NCBI RefSeq assembly: GCF_902500225.1
Contig: NZ_LR722663.1
Location: forward strand, 1-64,000
Direction: 5' to 3'
Origin: Buttiauxella massiliensis
GTDB lineage: Bacteria; Pseudomonadota; Gammaproteobacteria; Enterobacterales; Enterobacteriaceae
Length of the DNA stretch: 64,000 bases
The notes beneath the pieces are model-generated. The model was not told where the DNA came from. It did no database searches and was given only the letters and a program-made list of their open reading frames with translations. Each line of letters starts with the position of its first letter. Within the stretch, counting starts at the first letter, position 1. This document shows positions 43,920-52,164 of the stretch, piece after piece. The position numbers and the translations under genes were made by a program.

Positions 43920-44417
43920 ATTTCATTCCTTTTAGCTGCATTTTTTTCACTTAAAATCAGAAGGCGATCAATATCCTTAATTATTTGTGGTTATTATTAA
44001 CTGAACCTGAATAGGGACGAGGATATACAGCTTTGTTGTAGGCCAGGTTTGCTCGATGAATGGTGATTTAATTATATATATCATTATGATAGGTGGTCTT
44101 GTCTTTCCTTGTGACTTTACCCTAAGCCTGCCCGGATAACCGCTTCCGGCCCGCTGGATTCCCGCGATGAATCCCATGGGAAGGGGGCTGATTTCCTGAT
44201 ATTGACTATAACCATTCATCTCAACATGAAGATAATTCATGTTCACTGAAATTTAATCACTTTTACTCAATCCATGACTCTGGCATAAATTGACTACTGC
44301 AATTAGCTACAGACAATATGAAAACTACTGAATAAATCACCTGAAAAGAAAGTTTGGTAATGAAGAAAAGCAAAAAATAAATTCAGGTTTTATCAGAAAT
44401 TAGGATACCCAATCGCG
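43920..44417. other. Intergenic region upstream of mesX
   Basis: These 498 bases contain no gene I can support. A GC-richer patch (44100-44210) is embedded in AT-rich sequence and may be foreign. The promoter for mesX should lie in the last 200 bases. I looked for MetJ boxes (AGACGTCT repeats) and found none. Confidence 0.4.
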
Positions 44418-45395
44418 ATGAATAAACAATTTGAATTTTTTATTAAAAGCCTTTCTTTCGATGAGAATTATAACCCATCCGAAAATACGCGCATCACGAC
44501 TAACTTTGCTAATCTGGCTAGAGGAAGTAAGCGTCAAGAGAACTTGCGCAATGCTTTAAAGATGATTGACGATCGTTTCAATTCATTGGCGCATTGGGAT
44601 AATCCTAAAGGGAACCGTTATTTTGTCGAACTCGAAATAATTTCCGTTGAGATGGATGTTGAAGGCAAGGGCGATACCTTCCCAGTGATTGAAATATTGA
44701 AAACAAATATTGTCGATCAAAAAACTAACGAGCGTATTGAAGGCATTGTGGGGAATAATTTTTCCTCTTACGTACGAGATTACGACTTTAGCGTATTGCT
44801 GTTAGATCATAACAAGAATAATCCTGGATTTAGCACACCAGATAATTTTGGTGATTTGCATGGCAACATATTCAAATGCTTCATAAACTCAAGCGCGTAC
44901 ACAGAACGTTTTAAGAAACCGCCGGTTATATGTTTAAGCGTGTCCAGTAAAAACACGTACCACCGCACTGAAAATCAGCATCCTGTATTGGGCGTAGAAT
45001 ACCAGCAAAATGAACCCTCCATGACCGATCACTATTTCAACAAAATGGGGTTGCAGGCTCGCTATTTTATGCCACCAAATAGTGTTGCACCGTTGGCATT
45101 TTATTTTGTTGGTGATTTGACTGGCGATTACACGGATCTTGAACTGACGGGTACCATTAGCACGATGGAGACCTTTCAAAAGATTTATCGTCCTGAAATT
45201 TATAATGCTAATTCTGTAGCAGGAAAAGAGTATCAACCTAGCTTGAATCAACAGGATTATTCATTAACTCAAATTGTTTATGATCGAGAAGAACGCAGCC
45301 AGTTAGCGATTGAACAGGGTAAGTTTACTGAAGAGAATTTCATAAAACCATACAGAACTCTCCTTGAGAAATGGTCCACAAATTACGTTCTTTGA
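44418..45395 (+). CDS. mesX: MesX, DUF1852 partner of methionine synthase MesD
   Basis: This 325-aa protein is a DUF1852 member: MNKQFEFFIKSLSFDENYNP at the N-terminus and the conserved SRITTNFANLARG-type segment (here TRITTNFANLARGSKRQENL). DUF1852 genes nearly always precede a short MetE-like gene, and MesX has been described as required for MesD activity in Acinetobacter, together with oxygen. The biochemical role of MesX is not settled. ATG follows AGGATACCC. mesD starts 27 bases after the stop, so they form an operon. Confidence 0.85.
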   Translation: MNKQFEFFIKSLSFDENYNPSENTRITTNFANLARGSKRQENLRNALKMIDDRFNSLAHWDNPKGNRYFVELEIISVEMDVEGKGDTFPVIEILKTNIVDQKTNERIEGIVGNNFSSYVRDYDFSVLLLDHNKNNPGFSTPDNFGDLHGNIFKCFINSSAYTERFKKPPVICLSVSSKNTYHRTENQHPVLGVEYQQNEPSMTDHYFNKMGLQARYFMPPNSVAPLAFYFVGDLTGDYTDLELTGTISTMETFQKIYRPEIYNANSVAGKEYQPSLNQQDYSLTQIVYDREERSQLAIEQGKFTEENFIKPYRTLLEKWSTNYVL

Positions 45396-45422
45396 TTAAC
45401 TAAAAATATAAGGTCACCTATT

Positions 45423-46454
45423 ATGAAAATATTATTACCTACATCGACTGCGGGCAGTTTACCTAAACCCTCCTGGCTTGCACAACCTGAGACACTTTGG
45501 TCACCCTGGAAATTGCAGGGCGAGGAATTAATTGACGGCAAACAAGATGCTCTGCGTTTGTGTCTGCAAGATCAGCTACAAGCAGGTATTGATATAGTCA
45601 GTGATGGCGAGCAAACGCGCCAACATTTTGTCACTACTTTTATTGAGCACCTCACTGGCGTTGATTTTGAAAAACGTGAAACGGTAAGAATTCGCAATCG
45701 CTATGATGCCAGCGTTCCTACGGTTGTTGGCCCTGTATCCCGCCAGAAGCCTGTTTTTGTTGAAGATGCCAAATTCTTACGCCAGCAAACCAGCCAACCT
45801 ATTAAATGGGCGCTGCCAGGTCCGATGACCATGATCGATACGCTTTATGATAGCCATTATAAAAGTCGTGAAAAACTAGCCTGGGAATTCGCCAAAATTC
45901 TCAATCAGGAAGCCAGAGAATTAGAGGCTGCGGGTGTCGATATTATCCAGTTTGATGAACCGGCATTTAATGTGTTTTTTGATGAGGTGAATGACTGGGG
46001 AATTGCCGCTTTAGAAAGAGCCGTTGAAGGGCTTAAATGTGAAACTGCGGTGCATATTTGCTATGGCTATGGCATCAAAGCCAATACTGACTGGAAAAAG
46101 ACGCTGGGCTCAGAATGGCGGCAATATGAAGAGTTTTTCCCTAAGTTACAGGCATCCAATATCGATATCATTTCGCTGGAATGTCAAAACTCTCGTGTTC
46201 CAATGGATCTCATTGAACTCATCCGAGGCAAAAAAGTCATGGTCGGGGCCATTGACGTGGCAACCAATATCATTGAGACACCAGAGGAAGTCGCTAACAC
46301 GCTACGAAAAGCACTGCAGTTTGTTGATGCAGACAAGCTTTATCCAAGCACCAACTGTGGCATGACCCCCTTATCTCGCCAGGTCGCAAGGGGCAAGCTA
46401 AATGCTTTAAGTGCTGGTGCGCAAATCATACGAAGAGAACTCTTAAACAAATAA
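45423..46454 (+). CDS. mesD: MesD, folate-independent methionine synthase (core MetE type)
   Basis: This 343-aa protein corresponds to the C-terminal catalytic half of MetE only. It keeps the zinc and homocysteine ligands: His211 and Cys213 in VHICYG, Glu253 in SLECQNS and Cys312 in TNCGMTP. The N-terminal folate-binding half of MetE is absent, as in the MesA-MesD families that use methyl donors other than methyltetrahydrofolate. The DUF1852 gene upstream identifies it as the MesD type. AAGGTCACC precedes the ATG. The methyl donor used by MesD is not known. Confidence 0.85.
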   Translation: MKILLPTSTAGSLPKPSWLAQPETLWSPWKLQGEELIDGKQDALRLCLQDQLQAGIDIVSDGEQTRQHFVTTFIEHLTGVDFEKRETVRIRNRYDASVPTVVGPVSRQKPVFVEDAKFLRQQTSQPIKWALPGPMTMIDTLYDSHYKSREKLAWEFAKILNQEARELEAAGVDIIQFDEPAFNVFFDEVNDWGIAALERAVEGLKCETAVHICYGYGIKANTDWKKTLGSEWRQYEEFFPKLQASNIDIISLECQNSRVPMDLIELIRGKKVMVGAIDVATNIIETPEEVANTLRKALQFVDADKLYPSTNCGMTPLSRQVARGKLNALSAGAQIIRRELLNK

Positions 46455-46546
46455 CTTCGGCAAAAATTAGATCATAGAAGTGGAGTGACACACTGAATTT
46501 AGGCATTTGGATAGAGGTGATATGCTCACCTCTTTTTGAGTCTGGA

Positions 46547-47128
46547 TCAGGCAGCCAACCAGCGCTTACCTTCAACTTTCATTTTTGCTTCCAGTTCACT
46601 GCCACGAGTAGCGAATACGCGGCTAAGTGGGAAACCGCTCTGCTCCAGTAAATAGGCCAGTGCTGCATATTCACGCGGATACTTCTTCACAATCCCTTGG
46701 TCAATTTCCACAGGGCCTAAAGGGAAGGTGAAGGTGCCGATATCGTAAACACTCTGACGGTGGAACAGTTTCCACACACCATCTCGTTTTTCGGCCATAT
46801 CGTAAAAACGGTTGTGACACTCACAACCAATATTCAGTTTGACGTTCTCAGCAATAATGATTGCGTTAGTTTGAAGGATGGCTTTATTTCCGGCTTCATT
46901 GAAGGTTACCTCAGGAGAAGCGATAAGATGTTTGGTGCGCAGGTCAGAAGCGCCCATTCGCATTGAACCATCAACAAAGTCGCTTCCCAAGCCTTCAAAC
47001 CAAGTGATTTCAATCGTGCCGTCAGGGTGGAACAAGTCGCGTAACTGATCCCATTCGCCTAAATCACGGTGCATCCAGCCATTCATCAGGTCGTTAAGTT
47101 GTTGGCGGTCTTGAAGTTGGTTTTGCAT
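46547..47128 (-). CDS. SnoaL-like NTF2-fold protein
   Basis: This 193-aa protein has a SnoaL-like core (about residues 1-140): DRQQLNDLMNGWMHRDLGEW, LRDLFHPDGTIEITWFEG, then HNRFYDMAEKRDGVWKLFHR. Many such proteins are isomerases, cyclases or dehydratases acting on small ring compounds. The catalytic role here is unknown. The start has AGGAAC upstream. It is divergent from a LysR gene across a region with a perfect palindrome, so it is probably that regulator's target. It does not resemble the SnoaL-like pseudogene at 31433. Confidence 0.75.
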   Translation of the reverse strand: MQNQLQDRQQLNDLMNGWMHRDLGEWDQLRDLFHPDGTIEITWFEGLGSDFVDGSMRMGASDLRTKHLIASPEVTFNEAGNKAILQTNAIIIAENVKLNIGCECHNRFYDMAEKRDGVWKLFHRQSVYDIGTFTFPLGPVEIDQGIVKKYPREYAALAYLLEQSGFPLSRVFATRGSELEAKMKVEGKRWLAA

Positions 47129-47204
47129 GTTTTTAGTTCCTGTTAGTTGACTGGATTCAGTTTGGCCTCGAAAAAAGTTAAACTCAAATATATAGATTTT
47201 ACTG

Positions 47205-47227
47205 ATTAATCATTTTTAATGATTAAT
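47205..47227. promoter_or_regulatory. Perfect palindrome in divergent promoter region
   Basis: ATTAATCATT-TTT-AATGATTAAT is a perfect 10-bp inverted repeat between the SnoaL-like gene and the LysR gene. It ends 10 bases before the LysR start codon and overlaps its ribosome site region. It is a good candidate for an autoregulatory operator of the LysR protein, although the usual T-N11-A box form is not exact. Confidence 0.5.
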
Positions 47228-47237
47228 GGAGCGGTTC

Positions 47238-48131
47238 ATGGATTTACGCCACCTGAAGTATTTTTTGGCTGTCGCAGAAGAACGGCATTTTGGTCGCGCA
47301 GCGGAACGGCTCAACATTGTGCAACCCGCGTTGAGCATGCAGATTAAAGCCCTTGAGGCTGAACTGGGTGGGCCATTGTTGATTCGGACCAGCCGTCGAG
47401 TGGAACTGACTGACGCCGGGAAGCTCTTGCAGGCGGAGGCTACGCGCACGTTGGAGCAAGTCGAACATACCCGTCTTGCCGTGCAGCGCGCTATTCGCGG
47501 TGAAACAGGTCGGGTGCGGATAGGGTTTGCCGGTAATGCTGTCTTCAGTGGAAGGCTGATGCAGGATGTCCGATCTTTTCATCAGGCATACCCGGACGCT
47601 GAAATAATTTGCCAGGAGCTTGCGCCACAGCTTCAAAACGAAGCCATTCAGAACGGGACGCTGGATGTGGGTTATATGCCTGATTACGATCCGGATCATG
47701 AATCAACCCTTGTCTACGAATCTGTGGGTGAATGGGGACGGGTCGTGGTGATGTCCAGCGAGCACAAATTCGCCGATAAACAGAGTCTGACGGTAGATAT
47801 GCTAGCCCATGAGCCTTTGATTATTTACGCAATCAATGACGTGGATTCACAACTGGATATGCAACTCCGTAAACTGCTTGGCGACTCTTTGCATATTGCT
47901 TATCGGATATCCAGTTCATTGAGCGTCCTCGCCATGGCCGGAGCCGGGTTGGGTATCGCCCTGGTCCCAGCTCCATTAGCGCAGGTGGCGATTCCGGGTG
48001 TGGTGTATCGGGTTCTTGATTCCAAGGAGCTGGCGGCTAATTTGATGATGGTCAGTCGTAAAGCCGAGCCTAGTGCTGCCGTGCTTGCTTACCTCAAGCA
48101 CACCCGGAAACACGGTCTCTTTATAGGGTGA
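47238..48131 (+). CDS. LysR-family transcriptional regulator
   Basis: This 297-aa regulator begins MDLRHLKYFLAVAEERHFGR at 47238, with GGAG upstream; the earlier frame start at 47226 is less likely. The winged HTH includes AAERLNIVQPALSMQIKALEAELGG and a substrate domain follows (GRVRIGFAGNAVFSGRL and on). It looks like the BenM/CatR-CbnR branch, often acting on aromatic or ring-compound genes. It is divergent from the SnoaL-like gene, which it likely controls. Confidence 0.88.
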   Translation: MDLRHLKYFLAVAEERHFGRAAERLNIVQPALSMQIKALEAELGGPLLIRTSRRVELTDAGKLLQAEATRTLEQVEHTRLAVQRAIRGETGRVRIGFAGNAVFSGRLMQDVRSFHQAYPDAEIICQELAPQLQNEAIQNGTLDVGYMPDYDPDHESTLVYESVGEWGRVVVMSSEHKFADKQSLTVDMLAHEPLIIYAINDVDSQLDMQLRKLLGDSLHIAYRISSSLSVLAMAGAGLGIALVPAPLAQVAIPGVVYRVLDSKELAANLMMVSRKAEPSAAVLAYLKHTRKHGLFIG

Positions 48132-48353
48132 ACAACTTCCCGGCGTTACCGTGGGCGATTTTTTCCTTATTTCCTCAGTGAAATCATGACTTGATGCATT
48201 TTATTGGCAAACAGTGCCGGGTCGGTGGTTCATCTCGCACTCTCTGGAGTTTATTAATTACTTAACTAAAATTACTTGTGCAATATATATCCAGAGGTGT
48301 TCGAGTGACTTTTATATGAAATGGAAATGCCGCAGTCTGAGTGAATGAAAAAA

Positions 48354-48377
48354 AAATCCACGCAAAAGCGTGGATTT
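48354..48377 (-). terminator. Terminator after the second metK
   Basis: On the minus strand AAATCCACGC-TTTT-GCGTGGATTT, a perfect 10-bp stem, is followed by a T-rich run (TTTTTTCATTC). It lies 69 bases downstream of the metK-type gene. Its stem is nearly the same as that of the terminator after ychF (56101-56126). Confidence 0.85.
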
Positions 48378-48445
48378 CCTGATGTTAACTGTTCTCTATG
48401 AGAATTAATTCGCGCTAAAAAACTGGCCCTATAGAGCGTGAAAAC

Positions 48446-49591
48446 TTAAAGGAAGCGGCGCAGCAGGTCAGCTTTGTCGGTCTGTTCCCAGCTAAAAATA
48501 TCACGTCCAAAATGACCGTAGGCCGCTGTTTGCTGATATATCGGTTGCAGCAAATTCAGCGAGCGGATTAACCCATGTGGGCGGAGGTCGAAAAACTCGC
48601 GAATAATCATAATCAGTTTTTCATTATCCAGTTTTCCAGTACCGAAGGTTTCCACCATTATTGAGGTGGGGTCCGCAACACCAATGGCATAAGAAATCTG
48701 AATCTCACAGCGATCAGCTAACCCGGCGGCAACAATATTCTTAGCGACATAGCGTGCAACATATGCGGCTGAGCGATCAACTTTAGACGGATCTTTACCG
48801 GAAAATGCACCGCCGCCGTGACGCGCCATACCGCCGTAGGTATCAACAATAATTTTGCGGCCCGTCAACCCACAGTCACCCATTGGCCCACCAATAACGA
48901 ATCGGCCGGTTGGGTTAATAAAATATTTGGTATCGCGCGTCAGCCACTCAGGCGGTAAAACAGGCTTAACGATCTCTTCCATCACGCCTTCACGTAGGGT
49001 TTGCTGGGTGACTGCTTCACTGTGTTGAGTGGAAATAACCACGGTATCAATACCGGTGATTTTGCCATTCTCATATGCAAAGGTAACCTGACTTTTCGCA
49101 TCTGGTCTTAACCAGGGTAATAAACCGCTCTTCCGCACCTGAGCCTGGCGTGCCATTAAACGGTGAGCAAAGGTAATAGGAGCGGGCATTAGCGCATCGG
49201 TTTCGTTGGATGCATAACCAAACATAAGCCCTTGATCGCCTGCACCTTGATTTGCTTCATCTTCACGATCTACTCCACGATTTATATCGGGAGACTGTTT
49301 ACCAATCGCACTTAAAACGGCGCAAGTGTGGGAATCAAACCCCATTTCTGAGCTGTTATAGCCGATGTCATGGATCGTGCGGCGCACAATCTCTTCTATA
49401 TCCACCCACGTGTCGGTGGTAATTTCTCCCCCCACCAAAACCATGCCGGTTTTTACCAGCGTTTCACAGGCCACGCGCGCTCTGGGATCTTGTCCAATAA
49501 TGGCATCGAGAATAGCATCAGATATTTGGTCGGCTATTTTGTCAGGATGCCCTTCAGAAACAGATTCTGAGGTGAATAACTGTTGTGACAT
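48446..49591 (-). CDS. metK: S-adenosylmethionine synthetase, probable second copy
   Basis: This 381-aa enzyme has all MetK signatures: [15 protein letters not shown] near residue 10, [12 protein letters not shown] near 116 and [19 protein letters not shown] near 260. It makes SAM from methionine and ATP. It differs from the usual enterobacterial MetK at many positions (for example [15 protein letters not shown] and a short C-terminus, LLRRFL, in place of LLRDAAGLK). It is also not in the conserved speA/galP neighbourhood, so I take it as a paralogue. It lies 98 bases after a cyclopropane synthase gene on the same strand, a SAM user. Confidence 0.88.
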   Translation of the reverse strand: MSQQLFTSESVSEGHPDKIADQISDAILDAIIGQDPRARVACETLVKTGMVLVGGEITTDTWVDIEEIVRRTIHDIGYNSSEMGFDSHTCAVLSAIGKQSPDINRGVDREDEANQGAGDQGLMFGYASNETDALMPAPITFAHRLMARQAQVRKSGLLPWLRPDAKSQVTFAYENGKITGIDTVVISTQHSEAVTQQTLREGVMEEIVKPVLPPEWLTRDTKYFINPTGRFVIGGPMGDCGLTGRKIIVDTYGGMARHGGGAFSGKDPSKVDRSAAYVARYVAKNIVAAGLADRCEIQISYAIGVADPTSIMVETFGTGKLDNEKLIMIIREFFDLRPHGLIRSLNLLQPIYQQTAAYGHFGRDIFSWEQTDKADLLRRFL

Positions 49592-49689
49592 ACAAAATCC
49601 TTAAATTAATAACTAAATCATTTAATACTGATAATAAAAATAGCAGTTATATTATCGAAATTAATTTGCGGTTAAGGTTATAGCCAATA

Positions 49690-50838
49690 TCAGCGATAAA
49701 CATACATCCCACCTTCTACACCACGGCTAAATAAAACTTGCCACAGCTGAATGTCGCGGGCACGGAAAGCTCCTGCACAAGATGTGAGGTAATAATTGAA
49801 CATGCGTTTAAACGATTCGCTGTAATTGTCCTGTATCTCTGGCCAGAAAAGATTAAACCGTTGGTGCCAATCCATTAATGTCAGGTCATAATCTGCACCG
49901 AAATTGTGCCAGTCTTCGACGACGAAATGGGGTTCTGAGGCGCTGGCTATTTGTTTTACAGAAGGTAGGCAGCCGTTAGGGAATATATATTTGTTAATCC
50001 ATGGATCAACGTTGGTATCTGATTTATTCGCACCAATAGTGTGTAGCAGGAACATTCCGTCCGGTTTAAGGCAGCGGTTCACCACTTCAAAATAGGTGTC
50101 GTAATTTTTTGGCCCAACATGCTCGAACATCCCGACGGAAACGATACGATCAAAATGGCTGTCGAGATCGCGATAATCCATTAGCTTGATGGACACATCC
50201 AGCCAGGTGCAACGCTCCTGTGCCATTTTCTGCTGTTCTGCGGAAATGGTCACACCGGTAACATGAACATTGTAATGTTCTGCAGCGTACTGTGCCAAAC
50301 CGCCCCAACCGCAGCCAATATCCAGCAGTTTCATACCGGGCTGAAGCTGCAATTTTTCACATAACATTTTCAATTTGGCTTCTTGCGCCTGACGCAAGTT
50401 GGTTGCATCTTTCCAGTAGCCGCAGGAATACTGCATATACGGATCGAGCATTTTTGCAAACAGATCATTGCCGATATCGTAATGTTCTTTGCCAACAATC
50501 CAGGCGCGTTTACGTGTCTGTAAATTAAATAAGCGCATACCCGCGACACGGGCTAAATCCCTGAAGTTTTTTGGTGCTTTCTCATCGAGTTTTGCACGAA
50601 GGATTTTCTCGAATAAAACATCCAGCGCGGCGCAATCCCACCAACCTTCCATGTAGGATTCACCAAGGCCAATAGAACCTTCCTGCAAAACACGTTTATA
50701 AAAGTCAGGATTGTGTACTTGAATATCCCAGCGGCGGCTGCCGTTAAAACGGACATCAGCCTGGTTCACAAGATCTTCTGCAATCCGATACCAGTTGTCT
50801 TTGCGTACGACGGGTGCACTTTCAACTTCAACACTCAT
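49690..50838 (-). CDS. cfa: Cyclopropane-fatty-acid-phospholipid synthase
   Basis: This 382-aa enzyme equals E. coli Cfa in length and has its main motifs: KRVLQEGSIGLGESYMEGWW near residue 50, the SAM site LLDIGCGWGGLAQYAAEHYN near 171, GVTISAEQQKMAQERC near 195, FEHVGPKNYDTYF near 239 and CAGAFRARDIQLWQ near 354. It adds a methylene bridge from SAM to unsaturated phospholipid acyl chains. Identity with E. coli Cfa looks moderate, so this may be a second copy with the core cfa elsewhere. It is followed by a SAM synthetase gene, which suggests a linked supply of SAM. Confidence 0.9.
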   Translation of the reverse strand: MSVEVESAPVVRKDNWYRIAEDLVNQADVRFNGSRRWDIQVHNPDFYKRVLQEGSIGLGESYMEGWWDCAALDVLFEKILRAKLDEKAPKNFRDLARVAGMRLFNLQTRKRAWIVGKEHYDIGNDLFAKMLDPYMQYSCGYWKDATNLRQAQEAKLKMLCEKLQLQPGMKLLDIGCGWGGLAQYAAEHYNVHVTGVTISAEQQKMAQERCTWLDVSIKLMDYRDLDSHFDRIVSVGMFEHVGPKNYDTYFEVVNRCLKPDGMFLLHTIGANKSDTNVDPWINKYIFPNGCLPSVKQIASASEPHFVVEDWHNFGADYDLTLMDWHQRFNLFWPEIQDNYSESFKRMFNYYLTSCAGAFRARDIQLWQVLFSRGVEGGMYVYR

Positions 50839-51226
50839 ATCTCATCCTCATTAAAAGCCTAAGCTAAATTTCTACTCGACTATCTGAACTCATTTATGTT
50901 TCGTTAAAAGAAAGATTGAATAACAAATATTTAAATTTGTTATTGATTGACTGCTGCGATATAAATAATTAGCTCATGCTAACTATTTATTTTATAAATA
51001 GTAGAGTGACTTATTCTAAATACCTCTGATTTTTTATTGGCTAAACTAATGGCGATGTCAATCAACGCTTTATTCTGGGTGCGATTAATTATTGCATGTT
51101 ACTACTTTATTGATTTTTGGTTACTCATTGACTGGGCTGATGAATTAATTATCGCAGCTAAGAAGGTTTGTGTATCATGAAGGGATGCCAAGTTGTGTCG
51201 ATCAAGCGTCAATTTAGGTAAGTCAG
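50839..51226. other. AT-rich divergent region between cfa and the AraC-type gene
   Basis: These 388 bases contain no gene. A perfect hairpin, CTATTTAT-TTT-ATAAATAG (50983-51001), and generally AT-rich sequence are the only visible structure. Promoters for both flanking genes should lie here; I cannot place them confidently. Confidence 0.45.
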
Positions 51227-52063
51227 ATGGTTAAAACAAAAAAGGTATTGCACTCATTCCGCTACACGGGCGATGTAACAGGGGCTAAACTTGCTCGTCC
51301 TGTTTTCTTCCGTTCGTTTATGCTGGCGGAAAACGTGCAATCAGAACTGCATTCTCATCCTTTCATTCAGTTTCACTACGCCCGTGAAGGCTCCCTATAC
51401 ATTTCCGTGGAGAATAATTCATACATTATTCCTGCCTGCTATGGATTATGGATACCGGCATTTATGCCTCATCAGGTGCAAACTGCCAGTGAAGTGATGC
51501 TGGAAAACCTGGATATCGACCCTGACTATTACGCGGCCACGGGGTTTAAAGCCGAACTGAAGTTAGTGACAGTCTCTGATTTTGCTCGCAGTTTTATCCA
51601 CCACGCTACGCAGACTATCCCTGAGTTTTATGATGCCGATGGCAAAGAAGGACGGCTGGTTTCCACATTGATCGATGTGCTAAACGATCTCCCGGCCGCA
51701 GGCTTTGCCATGACCTGGCCTACGGCACCGGCGTTGCTGGAAATGTGCCAGGTGATCAGCGAATCACCCGATTTACCCCATTTAATGGAAGAGTGGGCCG
51801 AGCGGATAGGAATGTCGCCACGTACTTTTTCACGGCATTTTATTAAAGAAACCGGGATAACGTTCAGCAACTGGAAACAACGGCATCGTTTACTGCATTC
51901 AATTATTTTACTACGCCAGTCGCGCAGTGTGACCGAGATTGCGCTAATGCTGGGTTACGGTAGTACGTCGGCTTATACCTATGCATTCCGCCAATTATTT
52001 GGCGTATCTCCCTCGCGCTATGAAGCTACACCTCCACCGCCAAATGCGATTTTATATGATTAA
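51227..52063 (+). CDS. AraC-family transcriptional regulator (cupin N-terminus)
   Basis: This is a 278-aa regulator. The N-terminal cupin-like sensor has SELHSHPFIQFHYAREG near residue 40 and GLWIPAFMPHQVQT near 75. The C-terminal double helix-turn-helix (about 180-275) has EEWAERIGMSPRTFSRHFIKETG and VTEIALMLGYGSTSAYTYAFRQLFGVSPSRY. It resembles the NimR/YdhI-type branch that often controls an adjacent gene. It is divergent from cfa, which may be its target, and convergent with the malic enzyme gene. Confidence 0.87.
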   Translation: MVKTKKVLHSFRYTGDVTGAKLARPVFFRSFMLAENVQSELHSHPFIQFHYAREGSLYISVENNSYIIPACYGLWIPAFMPHQVQTASEVMLENLDIDPDYYAATGFKAELKLVTVSDFARSFIHHATQTIPEFYDADGKEGRLVSTLIDVLNDLPAAGFAMTWPTAPALLEMCQVISESPDLPHLMEEWAERIGMSPRTFSRHFIKETGITFSNWKQRHRLLHSIILLRQSRSVTEIALMLGYGSTSAYTYAFRQLFGVSPSRYEATPPPPNAILYD

Positions 52064-52094
52064 AACCAGATGTTCGCTGGGGAGGTAGCTTAAT

Positions 52095-52130
52095 AAAAAT
52101 CCGGAGATGCTAAACATTTCCGGATTTTTT
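52095..52130. terminator. Bidirectional terminator
   Basis: AAAAATCCGGA and TCCGGATTTTT form a perfect 11-bp stem with a 13-base loop, with A and T runs on the two sides. It lies between the convergent AraC-type and malic enzyme genes. Confidence 0.88.
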
Positions 52131-52164
52131 ATGGCTACTCAAAAAATGGAGTAGGGACAATCAG

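Noticed and set aside
43977-44246. Minus-strand 89-codon frame before mesX
   Set aside because: It mixes an AT-rich and a GC-rich patch, has no recognisable domain or good start, and looks like chance.
44246-44417. Search for MetJ boxes upstream of mesX, and likewise at 49592-49690 upstream of metK
   Set aside because: No AGACGTCT-like tandem repeats found, so MetJ control is not claimed.
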